Under the pieces are notes generated by a model. The model saw nothing but the letters and a program-made list of their open reading frames with translations. It did no database searches and was not told the DNA's origin. A stretch of 64,000 nucleotides of DNA. It comes from CAWFGS01 sp963815535 (GTDB lineage Bacteria > Pseudomonadota > Alphaproteobacteria > Sphingomonadales > Sphingomonadaceae). The position numbers and the translations under genes were made by a program. Position 1 is the first letter of the stretch. The number at the start of each line of letters is the position of its first letter. Shown piece after piece: positions 57,812 to 64,000 of this stretch. Where the stretch lies: positions 62,001 through 126,000 of the forward strand of contig CAWFGS010000002.1 in the NCBI GenBank assembly GCA_963815535.1, read 5' to 3'.

Positions 57812-59908
57812 ATGCATGTGATGGCCCTGGCCCTTGGGGGCTGCCTATCGGGAACGCCCAGCTACGGCGTTACGGAAGATACAGGCGGGCACATCACGTA
57901 CATATTGGGCGCAATGCACGCGCTGGCCGAACGCGGCGACGTCGAAACGGCGGAAATCGTGACGCGGCTGTTCAATGCGCCGGAACTTGGCCCCGAACTC
58001 GATCGCATTCATTCCTGCGGGCACGAACCCCTGGGGCGCAAGTTGTTCATCACACGCATCGATAGCGGGCATCGTGCCTATCTGTCGAAAGAGGATCTGG
58101 CGCGCGACATACCGGCTTTCACGGCGGCGTTGATCGCGCAATTGCGCCAACGTGAGCGGCTGCCCGATATCATTCACGCCCATTTCGCCGACGCCGCCAA
58201 AGTGGCAAGCGATGTGCGCGACGCGCTTGGCATACCTTTCATTTACACCGCCCATTCGCTGGGTCATGACAAGGCGGCAACGTGCGCCGATGCGCGAGCG
58301 GGTTTGCGGGGGCGCATCGCTCAGGAAAATGCCGCGATCGGTGCGGCGGACGTGATCGTTGGATCGTCCCGCGACGAATGCGAACGGCAGCTGATGGCAT
58401 ATCCCGCCGCGCGGGAAGAACGCATCCATCGCGTGCGTCCCGGTATCGACCAGACCCAGGCCAGCGCCGCCGATATCGATGCCGCGCGCGCGCATCGATC
58501 GCACCGTTTCTTCGCCACCCCCATCGCCCCATCGTGCTGGCGATTGCACGGCCGGTGGCGAAGAAGAACCTACCCGGTCTCGTGCGCGCGTTCGGGGACC
58601 ATCCACGACTGCGCGCGCAAGCCAATCTGGTGCATCCTGCCCGGGCTGCGGCAATCGATAGAGCGGGGCGAACCCGAACAGATCGCGGTCATGCGCGAGC
58701 TGGTCGATGCGGTGGATGCCGCCGATCTGCATGGTGTCGCCGCCTATCCCCGAACGCACACGCAGGCGCAAGTTCGCGGGCTGTATGCCCTGGCACGCGA
58801 ATCCGGTGGGGTGTTCGTGAACCCGGCACTGACAGAGCCGTTCGGCCTGACCATTCTGGAGGCCGCCGTGCACGGGTTGCCGGTGGTCGCGACGCGGCAT
58901 GGCGGTCCGGCGGACATTGTGGAGGAGATCGGTCACGGCCAGCTGGTCGATCCCAGCGACGGTGCGGACATCGCGTCGGCCATCGATGGCCTGCTGAACG
59001 ACGAGGTCCGCTGGCGGCAGGCGTCCCGCAATGCCCGCAGCCGCATCAACGAGGTGCGCTGGAGCGGCTATGCCGCCGGCCTCGCACATATTGCGAAGGA
59101 TATCGTCGGGCGAAGCGAAGGCAACGGTTCCGTCCCACCCATTCCAAGCGCAAGGCCGGGCAGTACGCTGCTGCTGTGCGATATCGACAATACGCTGACC
59201 GGGAACAGAGCGGCCGCCATGCGCTTCGCCGATGTCGTAAACGGTCGCAAGGATGTGGTGTTCGGCGTCGCGACCGGTCGGTCGTTGATCGAAGCCCGGC
59301 GGCTGGTTCGTGAATGGGGGCTGCCTCAGCCGCAGGTACTGGTCAGTTCCGTCGGCAGCGAAATACACTGGAACCAGGGGGGCATGCTGGTGCGCGACGA
59401 AGCATACAGCGCAATGATTGCCGAAGGGTGGAACGGCGATGCCGTTGCAAAAGTCTGCAAGGAATTTGCCGATATCACTTCGCAGGCCGGCGTCGATCAA
59501 CGGGCCTTCAAACGCAGCTACTTCGCGCAGGACGCGCAGGTGTGCGAACGGATCGGGGAGGCGCTGCGGTCGGCCGGGTTGCGGGCAAACATCGTGCACA
59601 GCCACAGTCATCTGCTCGATATTCTGCCGGTAAAAGCCGGCAAAGGCGCGGCAATGCGCCATGTCGCTTCTAAATTGGCGATCGATCCGTGCAATATCGT
59701 GGCCGCCGGGGACAGCGGCAACGACATCGATATGCTGTCGGATTGCCGGAATGCGATCGTCGTGGCCAACCATGAACCGTCCTTGCGTTCGCTGCCTGCC
59801 GAAACGACATATTTCGCAAGCGAACCGAACGCGGACGGCGTGTTGCAGGGTCTTGCAGAGTATTACGGTCGAATCGAACTGGATCGGACGTTGGAGGAGG
59901 CGGCATGA
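57812..59908 (+). CDS. Sucrose-phosphate-synthase-like glycosyltransferase with phosphatase domain, frameshifted
   Basis: About 698 residues from ATG 57812 (GGGAG 6 bases upstream). The N-terminus has GVTEDTGGHITYILGAMHAL and HAHFADAAKVASDV...YTAHSLGHDK, which is the sucrose-phosphate synthase type of GT4; the donor-site motif is ALTEPFGLTILEAAVHGLPVVATRHGG. Near 450 a HAD-IIB phosphatase domain begins: CDIDNTLT, KAGKGAAMRHV, VAAGDSGND. Two compensating single-base errors enclose 58,512-58,640 (other frame: PHRPIVLAIARPVAKKNLPGLVRAFGDHPRLRAQ). It would make and dephosphorylate a sucrose-like glycoside; the acceptor is unknown. Divergent from the mys operon. Confidence 0.78.
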   Translation: MHVMALALGGCLSGTPSYGVTEDTGGHITYILGAMHALAERGDVETAEIVTRLFNAPELGPELDRIHSCGHEPLGRKLFITRIDSGHRAYLSKEDLARDIPAFTAALIAQLRQRERLPDIIHAHFADAAKVASDVRDALGIPFIYTAHSLGHDKAATCADARAGLRGRIAQENAAIGAADVIVGSSRDECERQLMAYPAAREERIHRVRPGIDQTQASAADIDAARAHRSHRFFATPIAPSCWRLHGRWRRRTYPVSCARSGTIHDCARKPIWCILPGLRQSIERGEPEQIAVMRELVDAVDAADLHGVAAYPRTHTQAQVRGLYALARESGGVFVNPALTEPFGLTILEAAVHGLPVVATRHGGPADIVEEIGHGQLVDPSDGADIASAIDGLLNDEVRWRQASRNARSRINEVRWSGYAAGLAHIAKDIVGRSEGNGSVPPIPSARPGSTLLLCDIDNTLTGNRAAAMRFADVVNGRKDVVFGVATGRSLIEARRLVREWGLPQPQVLVSSVGSEIHWNQGGMLVRDEAYSAMIAEGWNGDAVAKVCKEFADITSQAGVDQRAFKRSYFAQDAQVCERIGEALRSAGLRANIVHSHSHLLDILPVKAGKGAAMRHVASKLAIDPCNIVAAGDSGNDIDMLSDCRNAIVVANHEPSLRSLPAETTYFASEPNADGVLQGLAEYYGRIELDRTLEEAA

Positions 59909-61089
59909 CCAGATCAGTGACAGGTACCGATCGCGGCGATGGCCCAATCGGCTATTTCGTGCACCATCAGGGTCGCGGCCATGCGGAACGTGCCGCAGCG
60001 GTCGCCAACGAACTTGCGCCCAAACGCGGCGTGACCTTGTTCTGCGCTCGGGACGATATTTTCCCGCCGCTTCATGCCGACGTTCGAATGGTCGAAATCC
60101 CTTCTTTGTTCGAACCGGCCGGCAATTCCGCACCGGCGATGGCGGACCATCCCACACCCGAAACGCTGCATTGCGCGCCCGTTGGGATGGGAAACGATTA
60201 CGCAGGCGACCGGCGCGATCATGCAATGGTTCGTGGCAGAGCGGCCCGCTTTATTCGTAACCGACGTTTCGGCGGAACTGGGCGCAGTTGGCGCGGATCG
60301 CGTCGATCCCGCATGTCGCGGTATTGCAGCATGGCAACCGCAGCGATGCCGCCCACATGTCGTCCTATCGCAGCGCGGTCGGCCTGCTCGCCCCATACGC
60401 GGCGGAGCTGGAGCAGTCCGATCGGCCGCGCTGGATGCGGGACAAGACGATCTACGCGCCGGGCGCAGGCATCGACTGTTCCAAGCTGATGCCGCAGGCC
60501 GATGCCCGCGCGCGATTGGGGATCGATCCGGCGCAGCAACTGGTTGTCGTATTGGGCGGCGGCGGCGGGACCGGCCTGCCGTCCGCGCCGTTGACGCTGG
60601 GCGCGCGCGCCGATGCGGACGCACAATGGGTGACATTGGGCGCCATGCAGACCGAATGGCACGAAACGCCGCCCGGCAATCTGACCCATCTGGGCTGGGT
60701 GAACAATCCCGAAGACTGGATCTGCGCCGCCGATCGGGTCGTGTCGAGTTGCGGCAACACCACCGTCCATATGGTCGCGGCGGCGGGCAAGCCATGGATC
60801 GTGGTCCCCGAATGGCGCTATTTCTCCGAACAATATTGCAAGGCGGAAGCTCTGGACGCAGCCGGTATCGCAGCAACATCGCGGCAATGGCCCGCCAGTG
60901 CAGAGGAATGGCAGCGATTGTGGCGAGCGGCCACCGCGATCGACCCGCAGACGCAGCGCGCGCTGGTTCATAACGACGGAGCGGCAAGCTGCGGCGAAGG
61001 GTCTGAACGAACTGGCGCGCCGTATCTGGGCACCGAAAGAACCGATCTTGCGGGCGGTGTCCGACGCCCCGGCAGACGTTCGGGCATGA
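59905..61089 (+). CDS. MurG/GT28-like glycosyltransferase, three frameshifts
   Basis: About 394 residues. The N-terminal GYFVHHQGRGHAERAAAVANELAP has the GT-B His motif seen in GT28/EpsE-like enzymes, and the C-terminal donor site is WICAADRVVSSCGNTTVHMVAAAGKPWIVVPEWRYFSEQ. Frame changes at about 60,188, 60,277 and 60,983 are needed; after correction the protein ends RIWAPKEPILRAVSDAPADVRA. It overlaps the previous gene (59905-59908) and the next (ATGA, 61086-61089), so all three are one operon. Sugar and acceptor unknown. Confidence 0.7.
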
Positions 61090-61999
61090 GCGTTTCGGTA
61101 TGCACGCTGGCGCATGGCCGGGCGGGTCACATGCACAATCTGGTCGCAGCGCTGGCCTGAAGTGAAACTGCGCCGGACGAGCTGATAATCGCGGTTATGC
61201 AGCAGGAACCCTACGACCTGCCCGACACGCCGTTTCTCGTGCGGCAGATCATGCTCGGTACGTCCGGCATTCCGCTGGCAGCCGCCCGTAACCGCGCCGC
61301 CACGAAGCGACGGGCGAACTGCTGATATTCCTCGACGTCGATTGTATGCCGCATCCGGCTCTGGTCGGGGACTACATCGCCGCGAACCGTATGGCGAAAG
61401 GGTTGCTGATGGGGGAGGTAGGCTATCTGCCCAAATCCGCCCCGACCGACACTCTCGATTTTGCAGCCTTCGATCGGATGGCCGTGACGCATAGCGAACG
61501 CGCCGGTCCGCCGCTGACGCCCACCGCGACATGCCGGGACTACCGGTGTTTCTGGTCGCTCAATTTTGCAATCACGGCGCAGGATTTCGCGCGCAGCGGC
61601 GGCTTCGACGAACGCTTTGTCGGCTATGGCGGGGAAGATACCGATTTCGGGCGCAGTGTTGCCGCCGCCGGGATCGCAATTCACTGGGTGCGCGACGCGA
61701 AGGTTTACCATCAACATCACCCGCACCACATGCCGCCGGTTCACCATCTCGACAGCGTGATGGCCAACGCCGCGCAGTTTCAGGCGAAATGGGGGGAGCC
61801 GACGATGCAGCACTGGCTGCGCGCTTTCGTCTTGATGGGGCTGATCGAACGCGACGGCGACGACTGGCGCAAATTGCGCGATCCGGTGGAGGCCGACCTT
61901 GCCCTGACGCGTCAGCAGGCGGACCAACCCTATGCCAGCAGCGCCGCCGTTCTCGACATGTTGGAGGCGGAAGCGGCCCCTGCGATGGCTCGCTCGTAA
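61086..61999 (+). CDS. Family 2 glycosyltransferase with galactosyltransferase-type C-terminus, frameshifted
   Basis: About 303 residues after correcting single-base shifts near 61,157 and 61,300. GT-A fold: SVSVCTLAHGRAGHMHNLVAAL, LAAARNRAA, the metal site ELLIFLDVDCMPHP (D-x-D) and the C-terminal SGGFDERFVGYGGEDTDFGRSVAAAG, typical of the glyco_transf_7C extension, with a His-rich loop (VYHQHHPHH). ATGA overlap with the GT28-like gene. Its 3' end overlaps the convergent GT4 gene by 70 bases. Confidence 0.72.
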
Positions 62000-63180
62000 G
62001 CGTCTTCGTAACCTGCGATCATCGCAGCGATGGAAAAATGATCCTGCACCCGCATTCGGCATTCCGATCGAGGGATGTCGGTCCATCTGCCCATCGCATT
62101 CGCCAATGCCGCAATATCGCCGGCAGGAACCAGAACGCCGCACGGTCCGACCACTTCGCGCAAAGCACCCCGGTCGAAACCGATGACCGGAACGCCGCTC
62201 GCCATCGCCTCGATCGCGACCAGACCGAAAGGTTCGTCCCACATCGGCGTCACGATGGCGGCCGCCGCGCCTGCAATCCGATTGCGTAGAGCATCGCCCG
62301 ACAGATGCCCGCAATAGCGGATGGAGGCCGACAGATGGGGCGCGATCGCCTGGTGAAAATAGTCCGCATCTTCGATGTGGCCGATAATATCCAGCGCGGT
62401 ATTGGCCATCACCGCAGCCGCGACCGCTTCGCGCGCGCCCTTGTTTTCCGTGATCCGCCCGAACCATACCAACCCTTCGCCCGGCTGTTCCCGCACCGGC
62501 CAGCATGCGACGTCGATACCGTTATGAACCACCGCGACGTTCGACGACGCGCCGCCCGTCCACAATCGTAACTGATCGGCGGACGTGACGGTGATCTGCT
62601 GCGAAGGGGCATCACGCACCGCCTCCACCGCGCGGCGCATTAGGGGGTAGGGCGGAACATGCTGCGACGTAACCATCGCGATGCCATCGCGCGCCGCCCA
62701 GTCCATCAAATCGGGAAACAGCGAATTGTTGTGCACCACATCGAAATCGCCCTTCAGGATCGCAGCCCACCCTGCTTCGAAAGCGCGCTGCTGATACGTG
62801 TAAAGCGCATCAGTCCCGCGCCACTGCGCCCACGGCAGCACCTGTTCGTAAGGCGCATCGCAGATCGGCACGCAATCGGGCAAATCGCTGCCCTTGGCTG
62901 CAAATGGCGTAACCCGATGGCCGCGAGCGCGCAGGCCCGCCACCAGCGCATGGCAATGCAATTCCATTCCACCCATGAACGGCGCAGCGATGGCATGGCG
63001 GATATGGCCGATAACGGCGATTTTAATGGCAAGGCCCCCGTTCGATTGTTCGAGTGTTCCGAGCCGTCCTATACAGCCCGATAGGCCGTTGGCATTATTT
63101 ACAAAGATTAATCGCGGATCGACCAAGCGCGGCGGATCATTCCAAGCTCGATCGATGGCGTGCTGCGCTTCGGTATCCAT
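61930..63180 (-). CDS. GT4 glycosyltransferase, start uncertain
   Basis: Homology begins at IKIAVIGHIRHAIAAPFMGGMELHCHALVAGLRARGHRV, encoded from about 63,027, where the codon is ATT after a GGGGG run; the first in-frame ATG is at 63180 and would add about 50 unrelated residues. The N-terminal GGMELH loop, the central GLVWFGRITENKGAREAV and the C-terminal donor motif DEPFGLVAIEAMASGVPVIGFDRGA define a retaining GT4. No frameshift is seen inside. Convergent with the GT2 gene (70-base overlap) and back-to-back with the sulfotransferase. Its product is unknown. Confidence 0.78.
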   Translation of the reverse strand: MDTEAQHAIDRAWNDPPRLVDPRLIFVNNANGLSGCIGRLGTLEQSNGGLAIKIAVIGHIRHAIAAPFMGGMELHCHALVAGLRARGHRVTPFAAKGSDLPDCVPICDAPYEQVLPWAQWRGTDALYTYQQRAFEAGWAAILKGDFDVVHNNSLFPDLMDWAARDGIAMVTSQHVPPYPLMRRAVEAVRDAPSQQITVTSADQLRLWTGGASSNVAVVHNGIDVACWPVREQPGEGLVWFGRITENKGAREAVAAAVMANTALDIIGHIEDADYFHQAIAPHLSASIRYCGHLSGDALRNRIAGAAAAIVTPMWDEPFGLVAIEAMASGVPVIGFDRGALREVVGPCGVLVPAGDIAALANAMGRWTDIPRSECRMRVQDHFSIAAMIAGYEDAYERAIAGAASASNMSRTAALLA

Positions 63181-63202
63181 TCGACAGGAACGGTTGGCGG
63201 AA

Positions 63203-63982
63203 ATGCACTTTGCGGGGCGGTATCTATTTGTGGCGGGCCTCCACCGTACGGGGACCAGCTTGCTGACCAGACTGATGGCGAGGCATCCGGATGTTGCGGC
63301 CATCGAACGATCCCCCGCCCCGGAAAACGAAGGGTGCTATCTGCAAGGGGCCATCCCGCACACCGCTTTACACGGACGACCGGCCCATTATGCAACCGAT
63401 CCGGCGCAGCATCTGGTCGAAGGGTGCGCGTATGACACGGCCGTCACGCGCGACCGGATGCGAAGCGATTGGGACCGTTGGTTCACGCCTGACGAAACCG
63501 CATGGCGGATAGAGAAATCGCCAGTTAATCTGACACGAATGCGCCTGTATCAGCAACTGTTCCCGATGGCGCAGTTCGTCGTCATCCTGCGCCATCCCGA
63601 AGCGATGGCGGCAGCGCTGGCGAAGTGGGTCGATCGGCCAGCGGCGCAAATCGTCGATTACGGTGTTGCCGCATATGACCGCATGGCGCGCGACCTTCCC
63701 TTTCTACACGCGGCGATCGTGGTCCGTTACGAAGATCTGGTTGCCGATCCGGGGAAGGTTCTGTCCTCTTTATGCACTTTCCTGCAGGTCGATGCCGGTC
63801 CGGTGCTGCAAGACGCCGCGTCGTGCGCCATTCGCGACGGCAATGCAGCGTATAGGGGCGCTCCCCGGATGACGGCTGCACAGGCCGCGCGCGCGGCGCG
63901 GTGGGGATACGCGCCCAGTCTGGTCTGTAACCCCTGGACTGCCGATATTCGCCACCCACTGCGCGCCGTTCGCGAAGGCTGA
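63203..63982 (+). CDS. Sulfotransferase family protein
   Basis: 259 residues from ATG 63203. PAPS-binding P-loop GLHRTGTSLLTRLMARHPDVAAIE at residues 12-35, then the 3'-phosphate-binding Arg/Ser region QFVVILRHPEAMAAALAKW (about 127) and VVRYEDLVADPGKVLSSLCTFL, a usual sulfotransferase segment. It moves sulfate from PAPS to a hydroxyl group of a glycan or small molecule. It sits beside the GT4 gene and may act on the same glycoside. The gene ends 18 bases before the window end. Confidence 0.82.
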   Translation: MHFAGRYLFVAGLHRTGTSLLTRLMARHPDVAAIERSPAPENEGCYLQGAIPHTALHGRPAHYATDPAQHLVEGCAYDTAVTRDRMRSDWDRWFTPDETAWRIEKSPVNLTRMRLYQQLFPMAQFVVILRHPEAMAAALAKWVDRPAAQIVDYGVAAYDRMARDLPFLHAAIVVRYEDLVADPGKVLSSLCTFLQVDAGPVLQDAASCAIRDGNAAYRGAPRMTAAQAARAARWGYAPSLVCNPWTADIRHPLRAVREG

Positions 63983-64000
63983 AGGTTCTTTTTGTAAAAA

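Overview
The window reads as a chromosome segment of an alphaproteobacterium of the order Sphingomonadales, probably family Erythrobacteraceae. This rests on the 16S rRNA text and on the core gene order (EipA/DUF1134, COQ9, FeoAB, Ssb, DUF177 - cytochrome bc1 chaperone - BamE - HslVU). Two compartments are visible. Positions 1 to about 22,529 are an accessory region of lower G+C. From 22,530 onward the sequence is G+C-rich core chromosome with one embedded biosynthetic locus.

Accessory region (1-22,529). It is closed on the right by a P4-type tyrosine integrase (21,051-22,313) lying against the 3' end of tRNA-Ser(GCT), so it looks like a tRNA-integrated genomic island whose left end is outside the window or unrecognised. 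Cargo includes a three-gene tyrosine-recombinase module (3,904-7,954) with repeated TGCCGTTTT-type motifs upstream; a four-gene, stop/start-overlapping operon headed by a degenerate histidine-kinase-like protein (10,385 down to 8,199); a TetR-controlled SDR / SDR-MBL-MFS module (11,518-15,952); a solitary HEPN protein; an active-looking kinase-like paralogue; a small XRE regulator; and a Cas4-like/DEDD exonuclease fusion. A palindrome, GTATACTATAAAGTATAC or a close variant, stands in front of four of these units and suggests a shared island-internal regulon.

Core region (22,530-44,840). This holds tRNA-Ser, an outer-envelope protein (EipA), an aromatic/aspartate aminotransferase, riboflavin genes ribE-ribD, a YgjP-like metallopeptidase, YcgN, SCO1, an ankyrin protein, COQ9, a Fur-type site with feoAB, ssb, a cold-shock gene, DUF177, a bc1 chaperone, bamE, hslVU, a double-domain M16 peptidase, an ATM1-type ABC exporter, a retropepsin-like protease and a polysaccharide flippase. 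From about 35.6 to 44.8 kb, and again at 58.5-61.3 kb, nearly every gene is broken by single-base frameshifts, which most likely are assembly indel errors.

rRNA operon (45,129-50,978): promoter, boxA, 16S, tRNA-Ile, tRNA-Ala, 23S, 5S, terminator and initiator tRNA-Met, with processing stems visible around 16S and 23S.

Biosynthetic locus (51,088-63,982). A tight six-gene minus-strand operon encodes homologues of MysB (O-methyltransferase), MysC (ATP-grasp), MysD (D-Ala-D-Ala-ligase-like), a divergent sedoheptulose-7-phosphate cyclase with a long N-terminal extension, a HAD-fold protein without its catalytic aspartates, and a TauD-type oxygenase. This is the enzyme set for a mycosporine-like amino acid (a UV-absorbing cyclohexenimine), in an unusual form. 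Divergently transcribed beside it are a sucrose-phosphate-synthase/phosphatase-like protein, two more glycosyltransferases, a convergent GT4 and a sulfotransferase. Their product is unknown, but the shared intergenic region, with a 16-bp palindrome, invites a functional link. I consider the 51-58 kb locus the most interesting system in the window.
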